This document shows, piece by piece, positions 1-6,692 of a stretch of DNA of 9,241 nt. Position numbers and translations under genes: made by a program. This stretch comes from Deltaproteobacteria bacterium. GTDB lineage: Bacteria; Myxococcota; Polyangia; Polyangiales; B10-G4. The first letter of the stretch is position 1; every line of letters starts with the position of its first letter. The notes under the pieces were generated by a model. That model worked only from the letters and a program-made list of their open reading frames with translations. It was not told the origin of the DNA and ran no database searches. The stretch spans positions 1-9,241 of the forward strand of contig JAFDCW010000100.1 of assembly GCA_019312705.1 (NCBI GenBank), in the 5' to 3' direction.

Positions 1-2
1 TC

Positions 3-1436
3 GAGGGCCTCGCGATGAGCACCATCGCCGGCGTGAACCACTACGAGGAGCGCATGCTCTTCACCCTGATGCTCCTGCGCCACCCGCGGGCGCGCTTGGT
101 CTACGTCACCAGCCAGCCCATCCACCCGGCGATGATCGACTACTTCGTCGCCATGGTCCGCGGCATCAGCGCCTCCCACGTCCGCGACCGCCTGACCCTG
201 CTCTCGACCTACGACAGCTCGCCCCGGCCCCTAACGGCGAAGATCCTCGAACGCCCCCGGCTGATGCGCCGAATCCTCCGGGCCATCGACCCGGACCGCG
301 CCCACATGTCGTGCTTCACGGTCTCGCGCCTCGAGCGCACCCTCGCCGTGCGCCTCGGCATCCCCCTCTACGGCGTCGACCCAGCGCACCTCGAGCTGGG
401 GACGAAGAGCGGTTCGCGGCGGGTATTCCGGGAGGCCGGGGTGCCCATGCCCATCGGCACCGAAGGGGTGAAGAGCCCCGGGGAGATCGCCAACGCCGTC
501 GCGGACATCTGGGAAGAAGCGCTCCAGACCACGAAGGTGGTGGTCAAGAAGGACCACGGCTTCAGCGGCGAGGGCAACGCCGTCCTCGACCTCGGGCCGT
601 TGGGCGCCGTCGCCCCGGGTGCGCCGGACGCTGCCTCCCGGGGGGGACGCGTCGATCGAATCCTTCAAGAGCTTCCCCGGATGCGCTTCGCGTGCACGAC
701 GACCTCGTGGGAGCCGTTTCGCGACGAGTTCGCCGAGATGGGCGGCATCGTCGAGGCCTTCGTCGAGGGAAAGAACGTGCGCAGCCCGAGCGGACAGCTG
801 CGCATCGACCCCCGGGGCGAACTCGAGTGCGTGAGCACCCACGACCAGATCCTCGGCGGCCCGGACGGTCAGACCTACGCCGGCGCGCGCTTCCCCGCCG
901 ACGACGAGTACCGGATGGAGATCCAATCGGACGCCTTGAAGGTCGGCCGGGTATTGACCGAGCGCGGCGTGCTCGGGCGCGTCGCGGTTGATTTCATGGC
1001 CGTCGAGCGACCGGAAGCGCCAGGCACCTGGGACCGGGTCGCCATCGAGATCAACCTGCGCATGAGCGGGACGACCCACCCCTTGATGATCATGAAGATG
1101 CTCAACGCGGGCAGCTACGACCCGAAGACCGGGCTCTTCTTGAGCGGCCTCGGCCAGCCGCGCTTCTACGTGTGCACCGATACGCTCTCGGCACCGACCT
1201 ATCGGGGCCTCTCGGTCGAAGACGCCCTCGACATCGCGGCGGTGCACGGACTCCACTACCGACCGTGGACCGACGACGGCGCGGTCTTCCACCTCCTCGG
1301 GGCCCTCTCACAGTTCGGCAAGCTCGGGGTCACGGCCTACGGAGCGTCGGAGGCAGAGGCCCAGTCTCACTTCGACAATACGACCCAGATCCTCGACGAG
1401 GCCACCGCTGGCCCCGACGGCTTCGCGGGACTATAG
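3..1436 (+). CDS. PGM1-type ATP-grasp carboxylate-amine (peptide) ligase, 5' end probably outside window
   Basis: Probable ATP-dependent ligase that joins a carboxylate to an amine through an acyl-phosphate; the substrate is unknown. The numbering here counts from the ATG at position 15 (473 residues). An N-terminal pre-ATP-grasp region carries HYEERM (9-14) and VYVTSQPI (29-36). The ATP-grasp fold follows, with TKSGSRRVFREAGVP (130-144), the ATP-binding lysines in VVVKKDHGFSGEGN (175-188), D326, and the metal-binding EINLR (345-349) followed by GTTHP. The C-terminal part has the FHLLGALSQFGKLG segment (425-438) that I recall from peptide ligase PGM1-related proteins. The frame is open to the window edge, and the four codons before the ATG (E-G-L-A) fit the family pattern preceding the HYEER motif, so translation probably starts upstream. 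A GAGGG at 3-7 could nevertheless serve the ATG at 15. It lies 10 nt before a desuccinylase/aspartoacylase-family gene. The family call is strong by motif; the reaction product is unknown. Confidence 0.82.
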   Translation, partial: EGLAMSTIAGVNHYEERMLFTLMLLRHPRARLVYVTSQPIHPAMIDYFVAMVRGISASHVRDRLTLLSTYDSSPRPLTAKILERPRLMRRILRAIDPDRAHMSCFTVSRLERTLAVRLGIPLYGVDPAHLELGTKSGSRRVFREAGVPMPIGTEGVKSPGEIANAVADIWEEALQTTKVVVKKDHGFSGEGNAVLDLGPLGAVAPGAPDAASRGGRVDRILQELPRMRFACTTTSWEPFRDEFAEMGGIVEAFVEGKNVRSPSGQLRIDPRGELECVSTHDQILGGPDGQTYAGARFPADDEYRMEIQSDALKVGRVLTERGVLGRVAVDFMAVERPEAPGTWDRVAIEINLRMSGTTHPLMIMKMLNAGSYDPKTGLFLSGLGQPRFYVCTDTLSAPTYRGLSVEDALDIAAVHGLHYRPWTDDGAVFHLLGALSQFGKLGVTAYGASEAEAQSHFDNTTQILDEATAGPDGFAGL

Positions 1437-1446
1437 CCTTGGGGCC

Positions 1447-2331
1447 ATGTCCCCCGGTCACACGTCCCCGAATCCGGACATCCCCGGCGTCACCTATTTG
1501 AGCCGAGACCCGGCCCTCCCGCGCCCCCACGTTGGCGTGCTCGGCTCGGTGCACGGGGACGAGGAGTGCGGCGTCGAGGCCATCCGGGACCTGTTGCGGC
1601 GAGGCGAAGCCGGAGAGCTCGCCCTCGGGGTCGGGACCATGGTGCTCATCCACGGCAACCCCGAGGCGAGCGCCCTCGGCATCCGGTCCACCGAGGGCGG
1701 CGCCGACATCAACCGCATCCTCGACTTCGACTGGGTCCGGACCCTGCCCGAGGATCAGTGGACCTCGGAGCACCGTCGCGCCTTCGCCCTCCGGCCGGTC
1801 CTCGAAGACGTCGACGTGCTCTTGGATCTGCACTCGGCGAGCAACGAGACACCGGCCTTCGGCATCGTCAACGCCGTGCCGAAATCACTCGAAATCGCCA
1901 AACGCCTGGGCGTCGGGTTCGTGGTGCACTCCTGGGGCGAGCTCTCTCCGAAGGTGACCATCGGCGTCCTCCAGCGTCGCCAGATGCCGGGCATCTCCGT
2001 CGAGTGCGGCCAGCACCACGACCCGCAGACCAACGCCCGGGCCCTCGCCATCACCGAGCGATTTCTACGCTACGTCGGGGCCCTCGAAGGGATCGAGCCG
2101 GCGCTCACCGAGGTCATCGAGCTCGAGGTCGAAGAGATCCTCAAGAAGCCGAGCCGGGCCTTTCGCTTTGCCCGGCCACTCTCGGGCATGGAGCGTCTCG
2201 ACGCGGGGGAGCTCGTCGGCACCGACGGCACCATCGACTTCCGACTGGAGAAGACGCGCTGGGCCATCTTGCCCAACGAAGGAGCCGCGGTCGGTGGCGA
2301 CCTGCTCTATTTGGCCAAAGAGACGGGCTAG
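1447..2331 (+). CDS. Succinylglutamate desuccinylase/aspartoacylase (AstE/AspA) family zinc hydrolase
   Basis: A 294-residue metallohydrolase of the M14-like AstE/AspA family, whose members cleave N-acyl groups from amino acids. The expected active-site elements are in order. GSVHGDE (33-39) supplies zinc ligands H36 and E39. HGNP (69-72) and DINR (87-90) are the substrate-binding asparagine and arginine motifs. DLHS (127-130) supplies the third zinc ligand, H129. The glutamate of SVECGQHH (184-191), E186, matches the family's catalytic position. The C-terminal third (about 220-294) is the β-rich domain typical of the family. Length is close to AspA (about 310). It starts 10 nt after the ATP-grasp ligase and ends 15 nt before the outer-membrane protein gene, so co-transcription is likely. 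There is no other arginine-succinyltransferase (ast) gene here, so a role in arginine catabolism is not supported. An inferred alternative is that it removes or recycles an acyl or peptide-like conjugate linked to the ligase product. Substrate unknown. Confidence 0.85.
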   Translation: MSPGHTSPNPDIPGVTYLSRDPALPRPHVGVLGSVHGDEECGVEAIRDLLRRGEAGELALGVGTMVLIHGNPEASALGIRSTEGGADINRILDFDWVRTLPEDQWTSEHRRAFALRPVLEDVDVLLDLHSASNETPAFGIVNAVPKSLEIAKRLGVGFVVHSWGELSPKVTIGVLQRRQMPGISVECGQHHDPQTNARALAITERFLRYVGALEGIEPALTEVIELEVEEILKKPSRAFRFARPLSGMERLDAGELVGTDGTIDFRLEKTRWAILPNEGAAVGGDLLYLAKETG

Positions 2332-2346
2332 AGGGTAGCTTCCCTC
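2331..2346 (+). promoter_or_regulatory. Small inverted repeat containing the Shine-Dalgarno of the outer-membrane protein gene
   Basis: GAGGG (2331-2335) can pair with CCCTC (2342-2346), which directly abuts the GTG start at 2347; the loop is 6 nt. GAGGG is also the only purine-rich candidate ribosome-binding site for that start, at 11 nt spacing. The first G is the last base of the upstream TAG stop. Ribosomes terminating on the hydrolase gene would open the stem, so translational coupling is plausible. The stem is short and may be coincidental. Confidence 0.3.
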
Positions 2347-3153
2347 GTGCCTCGCCCCTTCGCATCGCCGACCGTCCCGGCCACGCTGGCTGTCTTGGCG
2401 GTCCTGGCCGTGCTCGTGACGGGCCGGCCGGCGAAGGCCCAGGGACCCGACGGCGGCGCCGAGCTCACGTCGGACCGGCCTACCTTCGCAAGCACCACCG
2501 GCACCTCCCCGGCGGGCCGCCTCACAACCGAACTCGGGGTTGCGGTGACCTTCGCCGACAACCTCGTCCTCGACCTGCCCAACGCCTCTCTCCGCCTCGG
2601 CGCCCTACCCTGGCTCGAGGTGCGCCTCGGGGGCATGAACGCCGTATTCCGCTTCGACGACACGGCGGGCACGGACTTCGGGATCGAGACGCTTCGGGTC
2701 GGTACGAAGCTCGGCGGTTCACCAATCCCGGGCCTCGCGATCGCCACCATCCTCGAGATTCGACTGCCCACGGCGACGGACGGCTTCGGGGCCCCCGAGG
2801 CGGTGCCCTCGTTCGAACTCATCATCGACTACGCGCTCACGAACTGGTTGACGGTCACGGCAAACGGGACCGGCCGGGTCAGAGCGACCTATGACGACGT
2901 GACCATGGAGACGGAGCGCTTCCCCGCGGGCCTCGCGGGCTTGGCGTTCATGGCCGCGACGACGGACCGGCTCTCGCTGTACATGCAAGGGTACGTGAAG
3001 TCGACAGATCGCCACGAGACCGCGGTTGTCGTCGGAGGCGGCCTCACCTACCTGGTCCTCCCGCGCATGCAGATCGACGCCGGCTTCGACTCGAGGGTGA
3101 CGGACACCGGGCCGGCACCGACAGTCCGCGCGGGCACGACCTTCCTCTATTGA
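2347..3153 (+). CDS. Signal-peptide-bearing probable β-barrel outer-membrane protein (phenol-pathway MetA/transporter-like)
   Basis: A 268-residue exported protein starting at GTG. It has a signal peptide: a short basic start, then a strongly hydrophobic AVLAVLAVLV core (about 15-24), and a plausible signal peptidase I site after A-K-A (29-31). The mature start contains ELTSDRPTFA followed by a G-x-L-x-x-E-L-G stretch. This pattern recalls the 'DRPxF' opening of the MetA-pathway-phenol/transporter family of small outer-membrane barrels. The rest alternates amphipathic β-like segments with glycines, and the protein ends in TFLY; a terminal aromatic residue is typical of barrels recognised by the BAM machinery. 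There are no enzyme motifs. It is the third gene of a tight plus-strand series, 15 nt after the hydrolase. It could be a porin for a small solute handled by the upstream enzymes; that is inference. The outer-membrane call is fairly good, the specific family moderate, the cargo unknown. Confidence 0.7.
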   Translation: MPRPFASPTVPATLAVLAVLAVLVTGRPAKAQGPDGGAELTSDRPTFASTTGTSPAGRLTTELGVAVTFADNLVLDLPNASLRLGALPWLEVRLGGMNAVFRFDDTAGTDFGIETLRVGTKLGGSPIPGLAIATILEIRLPTATDGFGAPEAVPSFELIIDYALTNWLTVTANGTGRVRATYDDVTMETERFPAGLAGLAFMAATTDRLSLYMQGYVKSTDRHETAVVVGGGLTYLVLPRMQIDAGFDSRVTDTGPAPTVRAGTTFLY

Positions 3154-3196
3154 AGGCGCCGGACCTCTGACCTCGGGGCGTGATAAGACATCCGCC

Positions 3197-3556
3197 GTGG
3201 CAAAGACGAAAATCTACCAGTATGCGAAGTGCAGCACCTGCCGGAAGGCGACCAAGTGGCTCGCCGCCAACGGAATCGACCACGAGTCGATCGACATCGT
3301 GACCGCTCCCCCGTCGAAGGCCACGCTGAGGAAGGCTCAGAAGCTCGCCGGCGTGCCCGTCACCAAACTCTTCAATACCTCGGGGCAGTCCTACCGCCAG
3401 GGAGGCTTCAAGGCGAAGCTCCCCGAGATGACCGACGACGAGGCCTTCACCGCCCTCGCCGCCGACGGCAAGTTGATCAAACGGCCCCTCCTCCTCGGCG
3501 ACGGCGTCGCCCTGATCGGCTTCAAAGAAGCCGACTGGACAGAGACCCTCAGCTGA
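3197..3556 (+). CDS. ArsC/Spx/MgsR-family thioredoxin-fold protein
   Basis: A 119-residue, cytosolic, single-domain protein with the arsenate reductase (ArsC)-like thioredoxin fold; GTG start. The N-terminal β-strand TKIYQYAKC leads into a CxxC pair (C12-S-T-C15), then RKATKWL. The mid-region LFNTSGQSYR (58-67) and KRPLL (95-99), containing the probable cis-proline P97, are typical of the Spx/MgsR/YffB side of the family. Length is normal for the family (110-130). The CxxC favours a redox-switch or thiol-reductase role over arsenate reduction, and there are no arsenic-resistance genes nearby. True Spx proteins bind the RNA polymerase α subunit; whether this one does cannot be told from sequence. 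It lies 43 nt after the outer-membrane protein gene with no obvious Shine-Dalgarno, so it may be the last gene of that series or have its own promoter. The palindrome at 3561-3592 follows directly. Confidence 0.82.
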   Translation: MAKTKIYQYAKCSTCRKATKWLAANGIDHESIDIVTAPPSKATLRKAQKLAGVPVTKLFNTSGQSYRQGGFKAKLPEMTDDEAFTALAADGKLIKRPLLLGDGVALIGFKEADWTETLS

Positions 3557-3560
3557 TTTT

Positions 3561-3592
3561 GGGGACGGAGCCAACTAGTTAACTCCGTCCCC
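3561..3592. repeat. REP-like 32-bp near-perfect palindrome in a convergent gap, possible bidirectional terminator
   Basis: Arms GGGGACGGAG (3561-3570) and CTCCGTCCCC (3583-3592) are exact 10-bp inverted repeats. The 12-nt centre is itself palindromic around AACTAGTT, apart from CC (3571-3572) facing AA (3581-3582). Overall 14 of 16 pairs match. On a minus-strand transcript the two mismatches become G·U wobbles, so the hairpin would be continuous there. It is preceded by TTTT (3557-3560) and is not followed by a T-run on the plus strand. It occupies most of the 47 nt between the stops of two convergent genes. The GGGGAC...GTCCCC form preceded by T's resembles, from memory, REP palindromes associated with REP-type tyrosine transposases. 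Only one copy is in the window, so repeat status is inferred. Confidence 0.6.
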
Positions 3593-3603
3593 GCCAACCA
3601 CCG

Positions 3604-4590
3604 CTAGCCATTGCGAAGGGCTTGCTCGATCTCGGCGCCTAGGACGGCGGCGATGGCGGGGGGGCTGGCTCCTCCCGCCAGTTCGGCGATGATGCGGGCG
3701 TCGAGGTCTAGGATTCCGCCGAGGGTGACGATGCCTAGTTCTCCGTAGCGACGCATCAGGAGGCGGCGCGTCCAGGCGCGGGCGCCCTGGGCTCGGCGGG
3801 CCGCGATACCGTCAAAGCCAAGCGTTCCGGCGTGTTGATCCAGAGCCGCCATCAAGGCATCAAAGCCTTTGTCGTCGAGGGAGCTCACTGCGAGGACTGG
3901 CGTCGTCCTATCACCGACGCCGGCCGCACCCAGGGCGTGAAGGGCAGCCGAGAGGTCGGCCTGGGCCCGGTCCGCGAGGGCCCCGAGGTCGGACTTGTTG
4001 ACGACGAAGAGGTCCGGGATCTCCATGATGCCCGCCTTCAAGAACTGAAGTGCATCCCCAGAGCCGGGTTGGACGACGAAGACGACGGTGTCGGCGACGT
4101 TTACGATGTCGGTCTCGGTCTGGCCGACGCCGGTGGTCTCGACGAGGACCACATCGTAGGCCGCGCCGAGAACCCGCACCGCGGCGTTCGCCGCCCAAGA
4201 GAGGCCGCCGGGTTCGCCGCCGGTCGAGAGCGAACGGACAAAGTAGCCTTCGTCCTGAGGGTCGAAGGTCATGCGCGCCCGATCCCCGAGCAACGCCCCG
4301 CCGCTGCGCACGCTCGACGGGTCGACGGCGACGACGCCCACCCGACGACCGCCGGCACGAAGGTGTCGGCCCAGGGCGGCGCAGAGCGTGCTCTTGCCCA
4401 CCCCCGGAGGTCCGGTGATGCCAATCCGGTGACCGCCCCCGCCGCGCCTCCCGGGGGCCTCGCCCAGCGCATCGAGCAGCGCCGAGACGGTCTCCCGGGC
4501 CTCCGGCCGGCGGTCTTCCACGAGGTTCAGGGCCCTCGCGACCGCTGCCTTGTCGCCGGCGAGGACCCCAGCGCTGAAGTCGTCGGCCAC
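3604..4590 (-). CDS. meaB: MeaB/ArgK-family GTPase chaperone of a B12-dependent acyl-CoA mutase
   Basis: A 328-residue G3E-type P-loop GTPase. MeaB proteins gate cofactor loading of, and protect, B12-dependent acyl-CoA mutases. The GTPase motifs run in order: Walker A GPPGVGKST (60-68), VAVDPSS (87-93), the GG-x-LLGDRARM segment (97-107), ETTGVGQTETD (151-161, Walker B/switch region), the guanine-specificity motif NKSD (198-201) and VSSLDDKG (235-242). The C-terminal part (about 265-328) is the usual MeaB dimerisation arm. Length is normal (about 310-340). It starts with GTG only 3 nt after the stop of the mutase gene, without a clear Shine-Dalgarno, so translation is probably coupled to the mutase. 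The partner is therefore most likely the adjacent ethylmalonyl-CoA mutase, although the same GTPase could also serve a methylmalonyl-CoA mutase elsewhere in the genome. The gene ends in TAG facing the REP-like palindrome. Confidence 0.92.
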   Translation of the reverse strand: MADDFSAGVLAGDKAAVARALNLVEDRRPEARETVSALLDALGEAPGRRGGGGHRIGITGPPGVGKSTLCAALGRHLRAGGRRVGVVAVDPSSVRSGGALLGDRARMTFDPQDEGYFVRSLSTGGEPGGLSWAANAAVRVLGAAYDVVLVETTGVGQTETDIVNVADTVVFVVQPGSGDALQFLKAGIMEIPDLFVVNKSDLGALADRAQADLSAALHALGAAGVGDRTTPVLAVSSLDDKGFDALMAALDQHAGTLGFDGIAARRAQGARAWTRRLLMRRYGELGIVTLGGILDLDARIIAELAGGASPPAIAAVLGAEIEQALRNG

Positions 4591-4593
4591 GGT

Positions 4594-6570
4594 TCAGCTG
4601 CCCGCGTCGCGCACGATGCCGACGAGGGACTCCATGATTCGATCGAGTTCGAAGTCCTTGGGCGTGAAGACCGCCGCGACGCCGGCCTCTTGGAGGGCCT
4701 TCGCGTCGGCCTCGGGGATGATGCCGCCGACGACGACGGGCACCGCGCCGAGGCCCGCTGCGCGGAGGGCATCGACGACCTCCGGGACGAGGGAAGCGTG
4801 GGAGCCACTCAGCACGCTCAGGCCGACGAGGTGCACGCCCTCTTCGAGGGCCGACGCGACGAGCTGCTCCGGCGTGACCCGAATGCCCTCGTAGACGACG
4901 TCGAATCCGACGTCTCGGGCCTTGATCGCGATTTGCTCGGCGCCGTTGCTGTGCCCATCGAGGCCGGGTTTGCCGACCAGGATGCGCGGCCGGCGGCCGA
5001 GGACCTCGGCGAGCTCGCTGACCTCGGCGCGTATGGCGTTGACCCGCTCATCGTCGCCGGCCCGGGTGACGCTAGCCCCGGCGACGCCGGTCGGGGCCCG
5101 GTACTCGCCGAAGACGCTGCGCAGAGCCCCCGCCCATTCACCGGTGGTGACGCCAGCGTGGGCCGCCGCGATGGACGCCGGCATGATGTTGTCACCTGAA
5201 ATGGCCACCGCGGTGAGGTCCGCGAGGGCCTCGGCGACGGCAGCCGAGTCTCGCGCACCGCGCCACGCGTCGAGGTCGGCGAGCAGCGCAACTTCGACCT
5301 CGGGATCGACGACGAGGATCGCCGCGTCGAGATTTTCGGTCAACGGAGACGGCTCGGACTCGATGTACCGGTTCACACCGACGACGACCTGATCGCCTTT
5401 CTCGATGGCGTTGAGCCGCGCGGCGTTCGACTCGACCAAGCGCTGCTTCACGTAACCCGCATCGATGGCGGCCACGGCCCCCCCGCGGCGCAGCACCTCT
5501 TGGACTTCGGCCCAGGCGGCGTCGATGAGGTCTTCGGTGCGCTTGGTGACGACGACGCTGCCCTCGAAGAGGTCCCCATGTTCGAGGAGGTCGGTCTCGT
5601 AGGCGAGGATCTGCTGGGCCCGGAGGCTCCACTGCTGGTCCCAGGGCCGCGGCAAGCCGAGCGCCTCGTTCCAGGCTGGGAGCTGAACGGCCCGGGCCCG
5701 GGCGTCCTTGCTGAGGGTGACCGCGAGCATCTCGAGGACGATGCGTACGATGTTGTTTTCGGGCTGCTGCTCCGTGAGGCCGAGGGAGTTGACCTGGATG
5801 CCGTAGCGGAAGCGGCGATGCTTCGGGTCCGTGACGCCGTAGCGATCCCGAGTGATGCGGTCCCACAGCTCGACGAAAGCGCGCATCTTGCACAGCTCAT
5901 CGACGAAGCGGATGCCCGCGTTGACGAAGAAACTAATACGCCCGACGACCCGGCCGAAGTCGTCCTCGCTGACACGTCCCGTCTCTTTGACCGCGTCGAG
6001 AACTGCGATGGCGCTGGCTAGGGCATAGGCGAGCTCCTGAACCGGCGTCGCCCCGGCTTCCTGGAGGTGGTAGCTGCAGATGTTGATCGGGTTCCACCGC
6101 GGCACCTGGGCCACCGTGTGGGTGATGACGTCGGTCGTCAGTCGCATCGAGGCGACGGGCGGGAAGATGTAGGTTCCGCGGGAGAGGTACTCTTTCAGGA
6201 CGTCATTCTGCGTCGTCCCCGCTAGAGCGCCGGCGTCGATGCCGCGTTCCTCGGCGTGGGCGAGGTAGAGCGCGAGAAGCCAGGGCGCTGTGGCGTTGAT
6301 GGTCAGGGACGTATTCATGCGCTCGAGGGGGATGCCGTCGAAGAGCGCGCGTACGTGCCCCAGATGGGCGACCGGAACGCCGACCTTGCCGACCTCACCG
6401 CGGGCGAGGGCGTGGTCTGGGTCGTACCCGGTTTGTGTCGGCAGATCGAAGGCGACCGAGAGGCCAGTCTGCCCCTTGTCGAGGTTCGTACGGTAGAGCG
6501 CGTTCGACGCCTTGGCCGAGGAATGGCCGGCGTAGGTACGCATGATCCACGGTCGGTCTCGGTCTGCCAT
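4594..6570 (-). CDS. ecm: Ethylmalonyl-CoA mutase, coenzyme B12-dependent
   Basis: Converts (2R)-ethylmalonyl-CoA to (2S)-methylsuccinyl-CoA, the signature isomerisation of the ethylmalonyl-CoA pathway. From the chosen ATG it has 658 residues: a TIM-barrel catalytic domain (about 5-500) and a C-terminal cobalamin domain (about 525-655). RTYAGHS (11-17) and FDLPTQTGYDPDH (41-53), followed by LARGEVGKVGV, match the Ecm/MeaA clade as I recall it. Methylmalonyl-CoA mutases instead have a LATHRGYDSD-type loop. The base-off B12 motif D-x-H-x-x-G is DGHSNG (538-543), with H540 the cobalt ligand; SVL (585-587) and GGIIP (615-619) complete the B12 site. Both domains are on one chain, as is usual for Ecm. 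An in-frame GTG at 6600 would add 10 residues, but it has no ribosome-binding site, whereas the ATG at 6570 has GGAG at 5 nt spacing. meaB follows 3 nt downstream, and mcd and mch are divergent. Confidence 0.93.
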   Translation of the reverse strand: MADRDRPWIMRTYAGHSSAKASNALYRTNLDKGQTGLSVAFDLPTQTGYDPDHALARGEVGKVGVPVAHLGHVRALFDGIPLERMNTSLTINATAPWLLALYLAHAEERGIDAGALAGTTQNDVLKEYLSRGTYIFPPVASMRLTTDVITHTVAQVPRWNPINICSYHLQEAGATPVQELAYALASAIAVLDAVKETGRVSEDDFGRVVGRISFFVNAGIRFVDELCKMRAFVELWDRITRDRYGVTDPKHRRFRYGIQVNSLGLTEQQPENNIVRIVLEMLAVTLSKDARARAVQLPAWNEALGLPRPWDQQWSLRAQQILAYETDLLEHGDLFEGSVVVTKRTEDLIDAAWAEVQEVLRRGGAVAAIDAGYVKQRLVESNAARLNAIEKGDQVVVGVNRYIESEPSPLTENLDAAILVVDPEVEVALLADLDAWRGARDSAAVAEALADLTAVAISGDNIMPASIAAAHAGVTTGEWAGALRSVFGEYRAPTGVAGASVTRAGDDERVNAIRAEVSELAEVLGRRPRILVGKPGLDGHSNGAEQIAIKARDVGFDVVYEGIRVTPEQLVASALEEGVHLVGLSVLSGSHASLVPEVVDALRAAGLGAVPVVVGGIIPEADAKALQEAGVAAVFTPKDFELDRIMESLVGIVRDAGS

Positions 6571-6575
6571 CAGAT

Positions 6576-6579
6576 CTCC
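6576..6579 (-). promoter_or_regulatory. Shine-Dalgarno that fixes the ecm start at 6570
   Basis: Read on the minus strand, TTGGAGATCTG directly precedes the ATG at 6570. GGAG (6579 down to 6576) sits 5 nt from the ATG. The upstream in-frame GTG at 6600 has only CAGGC before it, and a TAG lies in frame two codons further upstream. This favours the shorter 658-residue protein beginning M-A-D-R-D-R-P-W. Confidence 0.75.
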
Positions 6580-6681
6580 AACGGAAACATGTGCCGGCAC
6601 GCCTGACTAACTAGCCACGAGGCGCCACCGGGGAAGTTAATTCGTCAATATGGACCGAGGACGACCTCGTGCATACCTGGT

Positions 6682-6687
6682 AAGGAA
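6682..6687 (+). promoter_or_regulatory. Ribosome-binding site of mcd
   Basis: AAGGAA lies 5 nt before the ATG at 6693 (core AAGGA at 6 nt), a good match to the Shine-Dalgarno consensus. It supports a start at M-K-N-V-I-E and hence retention of the full N-terminal extension of the dehydrogenase. Confidence 0.75.
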
Positions 6688-6692
6688 GACTT

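Larger units (their letters stand above)
6571..6692. promoter_or_regulatory. Divergent promoter region between ecm-meaB and mcd-mch
   Basis: This 122-nt spacer is the only place where promoters for both pathway transcription units can lie close to their genes. It contains the most AT-rich stretch nearby (6635-6651, AAGTTAATTCGTCAATAT). On the minus strand it includes TTGACG (6648 down to 6643), which resembles a -35 element, but I find no convincing -10 at proper spacing on either strand. A 10-bp palindrome GTGCCGGCAC lies at 6591-6600, and a small inverted repeat CGAGG/CCTCG at 6656-6669 lies near the mcd start. Either could be an operator, but neither is strong enough to call. The promoter role rests on gene arrangement; the individual sites are speculative. 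Confidence 0.45.

Noticed and set aside
231..1292. 353-codon open frame on the minus strand opposite the ATP-grasp ligase
   Set aside because: Shadow of the ligase gene; no motif, and composition typical of antisense frames in high-GC DNA.
1566..2894. 442-codon open frame on the plus strand spanning the hydrolase and outer-membrane protein genes in another frame
   Set aside because: R/P/H-rich out-of-frame translation crossing a gene boundary; the in-frame products have intact family motifs.
3181..3190. TGATAAGA before the ArsC/Spx-like gene as a -10 promoter element
   Set aside because: No -35-like hexamer at 16-18 nt; the nearest TTGAAG (3150-3155) is about 25 nt away.
3557..3592. Classical intrinsic terminator (hairpin plus U-tract) after the ArsC/Spx-like gene
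   Set aside because: The hairpin is strong, but the T-run precedes it on the plus strand; nothing T-rich follows the stem on either transcript.
3832..5199. 455-codon open frame on the plus strand across meaB and the 3' end of ecm
   Set aside because: It overlaps two genes with unmistakable GTPase and B12-domain motifs. Its translation is low-complexity D/R/G/E-rich and recognisably antisense.
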